DNA of 64,000 nucleotides from positions 16,793-80,792 of the forward strand of contig JAJIRX010000838.1 of assembly GCA_023853785.1 (NCBI GenBank), written 5' to 3'. This DNA comes from Psilocybe azurescens. Its lineage: Eukaryota; Basidiomycota; Agaricomycetes; Agaricales; Agrocybaceae. This document shows, piece after piece, positions 1 through 11,797 of this stretch (position 1 is its first letter; the number at the start of each line of letters is the position of its first letter). The translations under genes and the position numbers were made by a program. The notes beneath the pieces are model-generated. The model worked only from the letters and a program-made list of their open reading frames with translations. It had not been told where the DNA came from and searched no databases.

Positions 1-670
1 CAATGAGATATGTGCAGAGACAGGGGCGATGAAACTTACCGCGTTGTCAAGAGTACGGCCCATCAAGAACTCAAGGGAGAGATAGTAAGCGCGTTTAGGG
101 GCTTTGCGGGTATATGTCAGCTGGGTATCATTCCAGTTCACCTAAAATGAAAGAATTAGTGCATATATACACCCAATATGAGCTATAGCGCACCAAAAGG
201 TTGTCTCGTGCGGAGAGAGCGGCTGCATGATAGGCACCAAGATCATCTTCGAGGAATTTGAGTGGAAAGGACAAAATACGATGAATATGTGGGCATACCG
301 AGGTTATAGGGCTGACGCGCCAGAGATGTCTGGACATGGTTAACGAAGGAGCGCGTGATACTGCTGATATCTTATCCACCATCGCCACATGAATACAGGA
401 AGCAATCATAGAAAATCGGACAAAACACACCCTTATCAACAGACCTCATCCCATCCTTCCAGACTTTCTCTTCGCCTTTGGGCCATTTATCGCGACCTTC
501 TTCATCTTTTTCCGGCAGATAACCTGCGGAGACGCGAGTGAGACAAGCCCGGTATTGTTAGCAGTCGAGTAGATACGGAGATTGTAGGCCGTCTAACCTG
601 TGAGAGTACGAACGTGGCGTCGTGGACGCACTGGTTTCCCAATGGTTTTTGGATCGATGGTGGAGGTCAT
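1..670 (-). CDS. GPH1: glycogen phosphorylase, 5' part (runs off the left edge)
   Basis: Cytosolic enzyme that releases glucose-1-phosphate from glycogen (GT35 family, PLP dependent). Reading leftwards from the ATG at 670, exon 1 (670-598) gives a basic N-terminus. The following exons give [14 protein letters not shown], then [20 protein letters not shown], then [18 protein letters not shown], and then the family signature [16 protein letters not shown] near 60-110. Introns of about 50-75 nt with GT..AG borders separate them. Only about the first 150 residues are present, so the catalytic core and the PLP lysine lie outside the window. It is divergent from nothing nearby: the next gene is on the same strand, about 600 bp away. 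Identification is firm; the exact intron borders are read by eye. Confidence 0.94.
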
Positions 671-1279
671 CGTTTCCGACGACAAGCGCGATAACAGGGA
701 AAGGAAGACAGATGTTCCAGAATTAGGGTGGGTCTTTATAACGGGCCATGGGCCCCTGGCGTCGCATAACAAGACGTCATCACGTTTCGTAATATACCTA
801 ATTTGGAGCTATTGGTTATTTTGAAGACAACATATTGGCACGCATGTTTCCAGATGATCTTCCCAGCTATGTGTTCAGTCCTCAAGCACGTCCTCCCTGC
901 TGTATCTTGCTCAACGTTGGCTTCAGTTGTGTACAGACAGGTTGGATTCGTTTGATAAGAATTTGAAGCCGAGGTAGTCGACCACAACCGATGAACGTTT
1001 ACCGACGAATCCAGGTAAAATGGAATCCGGCTGATCGTCCAGGTGTACGCATTGGTCGCGCGGTCCAGAGCTTGCCGCTCTAGTCCGCGGAATTCTGAAA
1101 TTGGTTGGCGGCCAATGGCGACGTCGATGTCGTATAGATGTCTACGAGTAGGTACTTCAAATCGATAGATTACGAGTGTCTCGGGCAATAGTGGGTTACA
1201 GATCACAGGATAAGAAATGCGAGGTATAACGGTTAATGGATATATAGCATACGTAGGTATCGAAACTTTTGCAAAGCCC
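671..1279. other. intergenic: upstream of glycogen phosphorylase, downstream of TSC10
   Basis: About 600 bp without a supported gene. A long open frame runs through it on the minus strand, but it overlaps the last TSC10 exon in another frame and shows no recognisable domain. The region should hold the glycogen phosphorylase promoter and the TSC10 3' end. Confidence 0.5.
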
Positions 1280-2525
1280 TTACGAGTAGAAACCTTTCTT
1301 GGCGAGGTATGTCTGATGTTCCTCCCGGTGCGCAAGGACCTGTTTCTCTACAGAAGACCGCCACACAGGGACGGCAATCTGTGCAAGAACAATGAATAAC
1401 TATCCAGAGTGAAACAAGCTTGACCCACATAAGCGACCAAATCATATAGTCCTTCCAATAGCCAATTGTTTCTCGGAGCAGCCCCACGCGTTGATGCGCA
1501 GAAAAGGTCTGTTATCAAGTCGCCAGAGATGTGGTAATTTCCGTTGACGACGCCTAGAATTCGTGAGTAAAGGCCAACCACATAGTGAAGAGCCATACCT
1601 TTATATAGCGCCAGGGCAGCTTGCTCTGCAGTCACCCCATCAGTGCCTTCAATTGTCTGCGTAATCTCTGGTTTGGTTTTGGTCTCCTCCGTATAACCAG
1701 GTGTAAACATTGTACCAGGGAAGTAGATATGTACATCGATACCGTACAGCTTGAGCTCCGAATTGAGAGTATCAGCAAGACCTGAAGAACAACGTTAGCG
1801 GTGCAAAATGAAAATGTTTGAGAGCCAACTGACCTCTTAGCGCATGTTTTCCCGGTGAGTAAGATGCATATCCCACAAAAGTCATATACCCTAGAGTAGA
1901 CGATACGAAGACAATTTTGGCTCCTCTTTTTCCTCCCCTTACCATTTGTTTTGTGGCAGCCTACTTTGCATCAGAATCGGCAACCAATCAACTCAAAACC
2001 CACTCACCCATGCTGTCCAAGCCTGGAGCCAATAGGCATTCATCATCCCATCCACCATGTCCTTCTCGTCCATGTCAATGAAGAACTTCGGTGTTGAAGC
2101 TCCAGCGCACATAAAGATCGCGTCGGGTGCTTCCCCTCCATGAGCATCCGAGACGGTTTCAAGAGCCTTCGCAGCAGCAGATCCAGAGTCGAGCGGGAGA
2201 GAATACGCTTTAAAGATTTGCGAGGGACTGACACGTAATTTCTAAACATAAAGTAAGACGCGACAGATCCCCAACGGCAAACACTCTCACCTCAATCGAC
2301 TCAATAGCTTCGTCCAGCTTCGTCTGATTTCTGGCAACAATGGAGATGTGGGCTCCCTTCTGGGCGAGAATATGAGCAAGCGCCAGCCCTAATCCCGAAC
2401 TACCACCTGTAATGTAGACGTGCTAGGTTCCGCAGTCCAGTTCGTCAGCGACTCCCTGGGCAGAACACGAGAGACTCACTCACTTTGCCATCCGGATTCC
2501 ATTTCTGAGAGAAAAGTCCGAACAT
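1280..2525 (-). CDS. TSC10: 3-ketodihydrosphingosine reductase (short-chain dehydrogenase)
   Basis: Second enzyme of sphingolipid synthesis: NADPH-dependent reduction of 3-ketodihydrosphingosine to dihydrosphingosine at the ER membrane. Exon 1 from the ATG at 2525 gives [14 protein letters not shown]. The next exon gives the Rossmann motif [15 protein letters not shown] (TGxxxGxG). The chain continues with [12 protein letters not shown], the catalytic block [20 protein letters not shown] (Ser, YxxxS variant), [20 protein letters not shown], and the KDSR-type C-terminal region [17 protein letters not shown] final intron before [14 protein letters not shown] restores a normal C-terminus ending at TAA 1280. 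Six or so short introns. Length and motif order fit KDSR/Tsc10 rather than a generic SDR. It lies tandem to the glycogen phosphorylase gene on the same strand. Confidence 0.92.
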
Positions 2526-3002
2526 CGCAGGATTGTTATATAGCTTTTTGCTGTGTTCAGTCGCGTCGCGTCCTCGTTGTTCGGTTTTGCGAAGACTGCG
2601 AAGAAAATGCGAACCGCGTTGGTATTCGTCTTGCCATCAATTCTTGGCATGGCGACGTGCCGCATGTCTTCCTCGGCGAGCTCTGCGCAGGCAAACCTGC
2701 TCAGCATTTCCATCTCAGAAACACAACAGAGCTCTGGCGTACCATTGAACGACACAATATATACATTTAATACTTAGTGTAATTTGAATTACCTTCGAAG
2801 GGAAGGAACATTCGGCTTTCCAGATGAAGCGGAGCTTGAAGAGCAAATACGGCATTGAGATGGTGGTAAGTATTTACAATGTTGCATTAATCAAAAAACT
2901 GACTTTAAGTGGATCCCTGTCGGTTGTCTTATTCTCAAAACTTATGCTCCCTCTGATTTATCTCTTCTTTTATGTCAAGTTTCTAATCCCTACAATCCTA
3001 CC
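2526..3002. other. intergenic between TSC10 and the acidic-protein gene
   Basis: Head-to-head spacer between the minus-strand TSC10 start and the plus-strand ATG at 3003. It is probably a shared promoter region. Several short overlapping frames are open but none has a recognisable product. Confidence 0.45.
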
Positions 3003-4228
3003 ATGTCTACCGATCCTCATGAACTGAAAGCTCAACTGCTGTAACGTCTGGTCCAGACCATTTAATTGAATGCTTATCCCTGTTCATTCAGAAACTAAAG
3101 CGGAGGGATGACGAAAACAAAAAGTTAAAAGAAGCCTTACGCGTTCTCTTGGCCCAAAACGACTCCGGTGAAGACCGTTCGGACAATGACGCGTTGGATC
3201 CCCAGGAAACTGCCGATGAGAACGACGACGATGAAATGAACGCAAGTGAGGAGGACTATGAAGACCTTCCAGAACCCATTCAATCCCTCGAGTTCAGTGA
3301 TGTGTATGTCTGCATTGACATTGCTTGTGGAGGAGAGGTTGTGGAAGGTATATGTCATTGGTGTGGCAAAAAGCACCAATTACTTGAGGTGAGACGTGAC
3401 GATCCATCAAGAATATTTTCTGGCTAACGCTTTTTCTACGTTAAAGGACGAGTTCGCCACTCGTGCCATATCTACAGAATCACAAACAGACCACCCTGAT
3501 CGTCGTATTGCGCCCAGGGGTGATACGCCCTTGGGGAAATCGATCCGCAAACTACAGTGCCCAGGGAATATGAGTCGCGTCAAAAGGAATATTTGGAACT
3601 GCTTAGGCGTGGCGCAACGGCCGACATGTGCAAAACATTCGATCTCTCATTCACCTCTGAACGAGGCATATGTGCTGTGGCCAATGAAGGCATCATTGAA
3701 GCATTTGCTGGTCCGGCGATGCAGGAAGAAGATACGTGGCAAATATATCTCGGAAGATGCGTAACTCTCGAGCAAGATGACTTTGACGGTCAAAACTTCG
3801 TTACAGATCTGATGGACGATATATCTACTCTACCGACAGCTGGAAACTGGGTCACGGAAGAAGAATATCCAGGCACTTGGGTGACGTATCCCAAGTATCG
3901 TGGCGAACTAGAGACTTGGCCCGCAGATAAAATGGATTTGACAGACGATATGCCCGAAGATGAGGAGTTGCCTGTATATGATAACGACTATGACCTATCG
4001 GACGACGACTCTGAGCAAGCGGACCTCGACATGGATGACCCGGCATTGTTCATCACCAGCGGTACTGTCGATCGATGGTATATTGACCAAGATGACCCCA
4101 CCCCTGTTGATGGTATTGAAACCGAAGAGGGCGAGAACAACGAGATGACGGAAGAAGAAAGCAGTGCATGTTCATCGATATCGGATTCCGACGAAGCAGG
4201 AAGTGACTTTGGCTCGGGGAACATTTGA
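3003..4228 (+). CDS. acidic protein with a Cys-pair motif, unknown function
   Basis: I do not recognise a characterised relative. The ATG at 3003 gives MSTDPHELK. A frame step at an A-run near 3025 is needed to reach GPDHLIECLSLFIQKLKRRD, a predicted amphipathic or coiled helix rich in Lys/Arg/Glu. Then follow an Asp/Glu-rich linker and a compact Cys/His segment (VCIDIACGGEVVEGICHWCG, ending KKH) that could be a small metal-binding knuckle. An intron at 3389-3446 leads to a second exon; another one-base step at a CCC run near 3528 joins it to a long frame ending at 4228. The C-terminal half is strongly acidic with Asp/Glu/Ser tracts. Both steps are single bases at homopolymers, which suggests read errors rather than decay. 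Alternative: extra short introns. Nuclear or chromatin function is possible but not shown. Confidence 0.6.
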
Positions 4229-5355
4229 ATGGTGACGAGGTGGTTCATTCTGGTTCTGGTTTAGCGAAAGCAATCTAGCATTGGACCTCGCTAGCGTCTG
4301 AATATGCCTTCGAGGTAAGGAAATTGAAAATTATACGCAGTCATTGACATTCCTTATTTTGGTTTTGCTACTCGAGTTTAAACATTGATCGTTTCAATCC
4401 ACCTTTTGATCAGTCTTCTTGAAACCTCGAAAAACTCTGGATGTACGTATCATCGAGTTCTTGGTGATGCAACTCCAGGGTTTGCTTCTCCACCACTCGT
4501 CGACTTCACTTTACAGTCGGTCGCATTGTGACACCATGATCAGGTGAGCTATTTTCGCCGGTGTGCGATGGTGCGTGCTATTACAATATGTTTAGTTCTG
4601 AACAAATTTAGCATAGTTATTCTATGTGTGGCTGGTCGTTAGACTCTCTATGTTCTCCTCCAAAGAGTCGTATCTGAGAAGAATCGATACAAGATCCGTT
4701 ATGTTGCACCCGAGGTATGTATGATATCAGCAGGCGAATGTCTATGATAACGTAACAGTGGAGGTCAAGCCATGGCCGACTTGAAACTTGTACTGTGGAG
4801 CATAACCACTGGCATGCGGTACAAGCGTATTTAGCGAAGCCGAGATGGCAGATCAATGGCAGGATAAACCTAGAGGGAAGGTGTCCAGATAGATTGTCCG
4901 AATGTGGAGCTTGTTGAATGTGAGCCAAGGAGATGGCAAGTCGGAGGCATTAACGGTCTTTGTGGGGACCACTAAGACCCAACTAGAACCGCTCAACGAC
5001 TGACGGTCATTTACAAAAATTCGCCCAGGTTCTGCCTTTAAGATACCGCGGCCCCAATTTTCACCGAATATAGGCGTTCGTAAGCTTCCACCACGTGCGC
5101 TTGCGTTTTTTGGGTTGAAATTGACCTCACTGCGTTCATCCGTACCTTCACCGTGCTGTATCAACGTAGGCTTCCAGGTTTCTTCTTAGTGGCTCGGCGG
5201 GGTAATGAGTAAATACTCTAAGAGCTTAAGCCTGAATTACGAGACTCTTGTCTGGCGAACAACTAACGACATTTCTCCGCTCCTCAGCTATAAAATGTGG
5301 GATATCTCAATGACAGTATCGCTATCGTCCCCATATCCCAAATATCGTAGCAGCA
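4229..5355. other. intergenic, no supported gene
   Basis: About 1.1 kb between the acidic-protein gene and the LPMO gene. Two minus-strand frames of about 100 codons are open but lack splice structure, family motifs or paired frames. The right end contains the LPMO promoter. Confidence 0.45.
5288..5296 (+). promoter_or_regulatory. TATA box of the LPMO gene
   Basis: CTATAAAAT lies about 60 bp before the LPMO ATG at 5356, a plausible TATA position for a highly inducible secreted enzyme. Pattern match only. Confidence 0.55.
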
Positions 5356-6290
5356 ATGAAGATTACTGGACTTGTCGGCATTGCCATTTTGGCTCAAAGC
5401 GCATCTGCTCACTGTAATTGTTTTATTCGTTTCAAATTTTCATGTTCTTACTTACTTTTCTCCAGACATTTGGAACACCTTAATTGCTGGAGGAACAACA
5501 TCAACTGCAGCCGTCCGTCAGCCAATCAACAACTCTCCAGTGACCTCAGTTACTTCGGGCGACGTTCGATGCAACGTATCTCCAGGATCTGCCTCTCAGA
5601 CCGTTTCCGTTTCTGCTGGGAGCACCATCGGCTTCAAGCTCGACAACACCGTTTACCACCAAGGTCCTGCAGCTATTTACCTCGGTAAGGCGCCTGGATC
5701 CGTCGCCAACTGGGATGGCAGTGGTGCTAACTGGTTCAAGGTAATGACAAAAATCCATTGCTATGACCTTAAAGCTTACGCGCAATCTGCTATGCTAGAT
5801 CGCTGAATGGGGCGCTACTTTCAACCCTTTCACTTTCACTGATTTCAATGCTGCACAGCTTACGACCACCATCCCTTCCAACACCCCGTCTGGTGAGGTA
5901 AATTTCTATTTTACGGAAACTTCGTTCCCTGTTTTGATCTCATGATTTACACAGTATTTGGTCCGAATTGAGCAAATCGGCCTGCACGTCGCAGGTGCTC
6001 CTCAGTGGTACATCTCCTGTGCTCAAATAAGCGTTACCGGTGGAGGATCAGGCAACCCGTCGAAGGTCTCCATTCCCGGATATGTGTCCTCGTCCGGTAT
6101 GAGCTTCGCTGTTTCTCTGAGAATATCTTTTAAATCATTTCATTTATCAGATCCTGGACTGACAGTCAACATTTACAACCCGGTGCCGACTTCTTACACC
6201 GTAAGTCTCATCGGTGCTGATTGATTGAAATTTCCATAGCTAATGAAATTCTTATTCTAGGTCCCTGGACCCAGGCCATGGCGTGGATGA
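5356..6290 (+). CDS. AA9 lytic polysaccharide monooxygenase (secreted)
   Basis: Copper enzyme that oxidatively cleaves cellulose or related beta-glucans outside the cell. Exon 1 encodes signal peptide [18 protein letters not shown] directly followed by His, so cleavage would expose the N-terminal histidine of the copper brace. Intron 5414-5465 falls right after that His. Later exons give [29 protein letters not shown] (second copper His in HxGP), [42 protein letters not shown] (axial Tyr) and the usual C-terminus PGPRPWRG, stop 6290. Five introns: 5414-5465, 5741-5798, 5898-5954, 6097-6150 and 6201-6260. About 230 residues, the normal size of a single-domain AA9; no CBM1. Convergent with the amylase gene. 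AA13 (starch LPMO) is less likely from the motifs. Confidence 0.95.
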
Positions 6291-6457
6291 ACGAAGGAGT
6301 CTGAGCAACCAAGAATTTGCGCGAAGGCAAACGAGCGAATTGCAACACCTTGGTTCAAAGATCACTTGAATACCACACTGTATAATCTTTGTATTCAACT
6401 CTTAAAATATACCGACATTGATTGACAATACATTTTGACAAACTATACGAATTGATT

Positions 6458-9104
6458 TTATCTCCAAGATGTTGTCAGCGTCTGTGCCCCGAGCGTTCCG
6501 ACAGTTGCCTGGCGGTTTGGGTCCGACTCCCAAGTAACCTAAAGTAAAAGAGATATAAATATACCGATTCGTCATGGAATTGAATTAACATACGCTTCCA
6601 TCTGTGTTTTTCCTGATGAATTTATACTCAAAGGTTGTGCCCGCCGGGAGTGACACCGTTGCAGTCCACACAGGATACGAAGCCGATGAAAGGGCAATCT
6701 GTACAAACATTAGATATCGTCTATGCAAAGAATTGGTTATTGGTCAGTTACAGCTGAAGCAGGCGCCCATGTTCCAAGTTGAGAGATGCTTCCAACGACG
6801 AAAATATTCTTTGGGGTTGTTAGATTAGCAATGAGCAAAAATAGAATTTATCCCACCTGTCCGAATGTCGTGGTCGCAGTCTCCTGGAATGTTACGGCGA
6901 CAGAAGATGGGTTACCTTTAGCAGGAGCTGAGCCCGAACCTGTACCCAGAGCTCCGGTATGAATGGCAATAGCACTGCGTGCGGGTACATTCGCCGTAAA
7001 TGTACCACCCGAGACAGTTATCCTGTAGGTTTTTGCTTTGTTATTAAAAATTGTGAGGAACCCGCCAAAGTGAACATACCCTGTACCGGTGCAAGCACCG
7101 GAGGAAGATATCCCACTTATTACATCGCAATACGAGCCTGCAGGTAAAGAAGTTGTGAATGTAGTGCTCCATGCGGAATCGGCATTATTGATCGCCACGA
7201 ATCCAAGAGCGCCTGTAATTTTATTGTCAATGAGCAAAAGGAAGGCTTAACATGGGGTGGAGAATACAGACCCCGGCCAAATGCTATTTGCTGAGACTGT
7301 GGTGATACCCAATTGGTGAGAGCAGATGTACCGACATTATTGCGGAACCCGACCATGCCGCTTATGGCAACGAAACGATGTTGGCAAAGCCATCCTCCTG
7401 AGCCTCCTGTCGCTGTACATGCACCCGTACCTACAGTAGCTGCATGAGAGTTTATTTAGGAATGGTTATGCATTGGTACCTCCGTTAGGAGCTCCATCGT
7501 CAGTCGTTGAAAATGAATAGCTTGAGAGGATTGTAGGGGTTCCGTAAGGATGTGCTAGAGAGAAAATAGTCGCGGTGATATACGTATTAGAGGCGGAGTT
7601 GATGTTTAACGAGTTTCCATTCTATTCCAAATCAGCTAACAGGCCTGGTACCAGCGAGTGTGATAACAAAATAACTTACTCTCTCTGTGTCATGGTTTGC
7701 CACAAATACATTTGCCTGTGATCCGGACACCCATCCTATGTTATTTGAATATATATGTTCGTCATAGATAAACCCGATACATACCTTCGTTATCTATATT
7801 TTGAAGGCTTGAGATACCCCCACCGGAAAAGGCGTCTTTGAGGGCAGAGGTATATCTAAATCTAAAAACAGAACAGCACATAAATCCAAAGGCTCCGACA
7901 TTGTGCAAATATTTAACGAACTCTTGGACATCACCTGGATATTTAAAAGATTAGATAAGTTCATGGGTTCTAAAGACATGAGCGGTGGGCTCTAACCAAT
8001 TCCAGTGTATTCCGAGGGCTGGATTGGCTCTCCAGAGCCCCATATGACCTCTTGAGTAATATAGGGGGTCGTAGACAGTCTGGAGATGATGTTCGCAAGG
8101 TCAGTCGCAGCGATATCTGTGGGAAATGTGAGGGTGTTATATATGTAGAAGACATCAATGCATACGTTTGGCTGCGTCGAGTCTGAGACCGTCAACGCCA
8201 AGTGACAACAAATCATTTCCATATGCCGCCAGACGTGAACGAACGTATTCCGTATCTGTTGCAAGACTACAAAAGATAAATTAGTCAACAGGGTATGACG
8301 CAATGGCCTATTGTTATACGCACTCGGCTAAATTGTCCAATTCGCACGTCTGAACTTCAAGACGGTTGGAATAGTTGACAATATCATCGCCAGGCTCAAG
8401 GCCGCAGTGGTGGAAATCCTATAATCAGTGAGGGAAGATTCAATCGCTTGTAGAGGAAAATATTAACCTGGTTTTGATATATTCCGGGATAAACATAATG
8501 GGTGAAGGAACTTCCCGCAGTGCCAGTACCGGAGTCGACCCCAGCCATATGATTGAAAATAGTGTCTAGAATTAGCTCAGACTCGCGGAGAAATATCTGA
8601 GAAACGAAATATTATGTAGTTACCTGCAATGACCTTCACACCCGCTGTATGACATGCAGTAACCATACTATCATAAATATGAGCTTTCACATATAATAAG
8701 TATGTGTCAATCGAAATCGCTGACTTTTGGAATTGAGCGCGGTTGCCGCGTTTAGAGGTTAAGATATAAGAGACGGGCTGGTAGTCAGTCCACCATTGAG
8801 ATCCAGTGATATGCTCTTGAGGTGGGCTGACTAGAGTTGGTGGTCTACAGCATTAGTCACCTGCGCAAATTTAAAGCAACGTACTCTTACCTTGAACAAA
8901 TCCATAGCCAGCTGGGCCTATGAAGTCGGTGCATTCTGTTGCGACGCTATTCCAGGTCCATTCAAACATTTGGATGATGACGGACTTGGAACCAGAGGGG
9001 GCACGAGCATGGAGACTGTCGTGACCAGTGGAATTGTACAAGACTGGGCTTGCAAGAGCGTAGGGAAGTACTCCGAAGAAGGATGTTAGCTTAAGGAGAC
9101 GCAT
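6458..9104 (-). CDS. alpha-amylase, GH13 with C-terminal CBM20 (secreted)
   Basis: Endo-hydrolysis of alpha-1,4 links in starch. From the ATG at 9104: signal peptide ([19 protein letters not shown]), then [38 protein letters not shown] and conserved region I ([11 protein letters not shown]). Region [14 protein letters not shown] carries the nucleophile Asp and is split by an intron after AAK. Region [12 protein letters not shown] carries the acid Glu, and region [13 protein letters not shown] the third Asp. A beta-rich domain C follows ([18 protein letters not shown]). The last exons form a starch-binding CBM20: [50 protein letters not shown], ending TLTTSWR at 6458. All catalytic residues are present and about a dozen short introns interrupt the gene. 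It ends about 170 bp from the LPMO stop. Confidence 0.95.
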
Positions 9105-9152
9105 CGATAGGAAAAATAGGGAGGCACAGAAGGAGAGCTTGCTTGAACCTGG

Positions 9153-9174
9153 ATTGGGGTAGCACTATTTAAAT
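9153..9174 (-). promoter_or_regulatory. CCAAT box and TATA-like element of the amylase gene
   Basis: On the minus strand a CCAAT pentamer (9153-9157) and an AT-rich TATA-like stretch (9166-9174) lie 50-70 bp before the amylase ATG. Pattern match only. Confidence 0.4.
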
Positions 9175-10210
9175 GCTGCTTTGGTCCTACTACTCAGTAG
9201 GCTCTGTTAGATATGACGGAGAAACAGAAACCGTAAGTAGTCCGACGTCGGTGATGATGAGTTGAATATCATGCGACTCCGAACTGTCGCTACCTTCGTA
9301 TTTTTGGTAACGAGCGAGAAGGAACTCATGGGGAAGTTATGGTTGACGTTCTCTAATAAAAACTTGATCATTTGACAGGTCAAATTGTGTAAGGAGTGGA
9401 ACTAATTTCGGGGTCATCGGACCCGAATTCTGATAAATGCGGACAGAAATTAGTGAAATCCGTGGGCGAAGACATACATCAGAAATATGAGAGAATGCGC
9501 AGTATCATGTTTGTCGAAGGGTTACTACTAGTCCAAGGAGGTCGAGGTTAAACCGGTGACAAAAGAGTTTATTGGCAACGTGAGCGACACGTGGTAATTT
9601 AGCGCATGCTCTCCTAAATCTGCGGTGATATGATCGGAACATGGATATAGCGCCGTGCTGTATTGAGGCGAATGCACAGATTTATGGATGCATTCTTCTG
9701 TTTTAGCACTGAATGACCGAACGCTTCAATATTTAGCTGCCGGCCCACTATCCCCAACTACTCCTATTGGATCTCTGGAAGCATTCGCAGCTTTTAGCCA
9801 TCGTTTAACAGGTCTTCTGGCTGTGAAACTTTCTACCCTATCTACGCATGCGTTCAATGTTTCATTGAGATGAACGAGGGTGTCAGCATATGTCAATTGG
9901 CCATCCGGAGATCTAAATAATTGAGTTTTGTGGAGGTGGGGTAATTTCATGCATGATCTATCCTAAGTCTGGTTATTGATTCCTCATAGAAAATCTTGAA
10001 GATGTGAGAGCTTCAAGTAGTTGTAACCAGCAGTCGGCAACACACTGACATAGCAGCAGCACTACCCATCCTGCTTACAACCGGGCGAGCTGCCATGTCG
10101 TCATACCTCAGACATGCCATTTGTAATTTAAAAAGTTTCAGACCTGCAATGTAAGGAAATCTTCTTCCGACCTTGCTTTGAACTTCTTTCTTCTGACTTG
10201 CTCACAAATA
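9175..10210. other. intergenic, nothing recognised
   Basis: About 1 kb between the divergently arranged amylase and PEBP genes. Short open frames on both strands around 9690-9950 overlap each other and have no recognisable motif. It presumably contains both promoters. Confidence 0.45.
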
Positions 10211-10261
10211 TGACCGATAATCAAGCTACGGAATACCATCAGACTACTCAAGGCTGGACGG

Positions 10262-10939
10262 GTGATTCCTGATGTCATTCCAACTTCCAGCAATTTCTCG
10301 CCAGATGTATTTTTCTCTATTATATGGCCTTCGAACGGAACAGAGGTCACAGAGCCAGGTTCAACGGTTCCAAAAGGGCTTACCAACGACGAACCGCAAA
10401 TTAAATTGCTTCCAACATTTGTTTCCAATGATGAGGCGCTCTACACTATCGTCATGACAGACCCCGACGCTCCCTCTCGAGTTGACCCTAAATTCGGAGA
10501 ATGGAGGCACTGGATAGTAAGTATTCACTTCTCGTCGGTGAAAAAAAACAGCGTATTAATGATCCCTGTGGAGCTTTCTGGCCTTACTTCGCCGAGAGCA
10601 GAGTTGGCCAGCAGTTCACAGGGTCAGATTCTGAAGAAATCCAAATCAACTATTACTCCTTATTATCCTCCTGAACCACCTGCAGGTTCTGGTCCTCATC
10701 GATACGGTGAGCTTTGAAGCCACACGGCTGGCTGGCAGATGTCTCAGCTCTTTTCTTTTTCAGTCTTTCTCCTTTTCCGGGAACCTGCCGGAGGAATTAC
10801 AATTCCAGACGACGCAGTTGAACGGAAAGCAGAATCTGGTAATAGGTCGAAATGGAACGCCATGGCATTTGCGCATCAATACGACCTCAAATTAGTTGGC
10901 GCAAATTTCTTTCTAACGGAAGTCAAAACACACGGATGA
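10262..10939 (+). CDS. PEBP-family protein (phosphatidylethanolamine-binding / TFS1-like), 5' end unresolved
   Basis: Small ligand-binding fold; yeast relatives inhibit carboxypeptidase Y and modulate Ras signalling. Seen: [18 protein letters not shown], then the signature [13 protein letters not shown] and FGEWRHWI, an intron starting at about 10517, then [17 protein letters not shown], an intron at about 10706-10760, then [11 protein letters not shown] and a C-terminus ending KTHG at 10939. The DPDAPSR, GxxxHR and YVFLLF blocks are diagnostic. The true start is not clear: a leader reading [17 protein letters not shown] precedes 10262 in frame, but a stop lies just before it. A short upstream exon or a one-base error near 10211 is likely. 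Confidence 0.82.
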
Positions 10940-11401
10940 TAATTTATTCCATCCATGAGTCTGAATATCGAATGTTAATAGTAAATATATCGTAGTTACA
11001 TCATCTTCCAAGCATGTCAAGACTGTGAGGACACTGCTGAAAAGGAAATGAATATAGAAAACAACTTCAATATGTAGTGATAAGCTGTAATAAGTATGAG
11101 TAGGTTCGGAGCAAGCCCACATGCTCCGGCCGCTTGCGAAGAATCCTTCGGAGATTCCAAAAGAAGACTATTTGTCCAACAAACAGAAGGCAGCTTGGAC
11201 CGAACCTATACTGTGCGCTCCCTAGTGTCTGTTGTGACTTTGTGTACTTGCGATTGAGTATACCGGATTCGAAGGACGAATAAAAGCTCGCGTGGTAATG
11301 GAAGGGAATTGCGAAAAAGGTGTCCTAATAGTGAATTTTGAACCTAATCACGAGGTATTGATCATAGTATTCTCAATATGCCCCTGCAAGCAAAAATGAA
11401 C
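10940..11401. other. intergenic between PEBP gene and tRNA
   Basis: No gene supported. Contains the 3' region of the PEBP gene and the poorly matching 3' side of the tRNA-like sequence. Confidence 0.4.
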
Positions 11402-11494
11402 CTTAGCGTCGAAATCGCAGCCTTCAGATCACATGATCTCTTCGCCTCTCTTAGGTTAAGAGTCTGACGCTCTATCCGATTGAGCTAGGCGGGC
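11402..11494 (-). tRNA. tRNA-Lys(CUU)-like with intron; 3' half degenerate
   Basis: On the minus strand: acceptor 5' strand GCCCGCC, TA, D-arm GCTC...GAGC, anticodon stem TCAGA, loop with CTT, about 27 nt that looks like an intron after position 37, then the closing TCTGA and a TTCGA T-loop. The T-stem pairs only over three bases, and the expected 3' acceptor strand GGCGGGC is missing. The 5' half is therefore a convincing tRNA-Lys(CUU), but the 3' half is decayed. Probably a tRNA pseudogene or a tRNA-derived insertion remnant. Confidence 0.5.
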
Positions 11495-11797
11495 ATTGTG
11501 GATGGCTATATATTGAATACCCCAAGCCTGCCACGATCTTGACATGACGCATGCAAAACGTTTAAAAACATTTCGCAAACGCTTCGAAGTCCTAACACAT
11601 CGTCTATGTCTTGTCCGTGTTGCGATTGTACTATCTAGGATGCATGCAAAGACCATACAAGTATCAAATAGTATACATAATATGCTCCATAGCGGGGTCT
11701 ACTACCCTGATAAAGAAAGATAATTCATCAACTGGTCATCAACTACTTACTGTGAGATGAGTAAATACCAACTCTCTAGTCAAATGTAGCGGGTAGT

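Noticed and set aside
736..1335. A 199-codon minus-strand frame between TSC10 and glycogen phosphorylase
   Set aside because: It overlaps the last TSC10 exon in another frame, has no recognisable motif and sits in a promoter/3' region.
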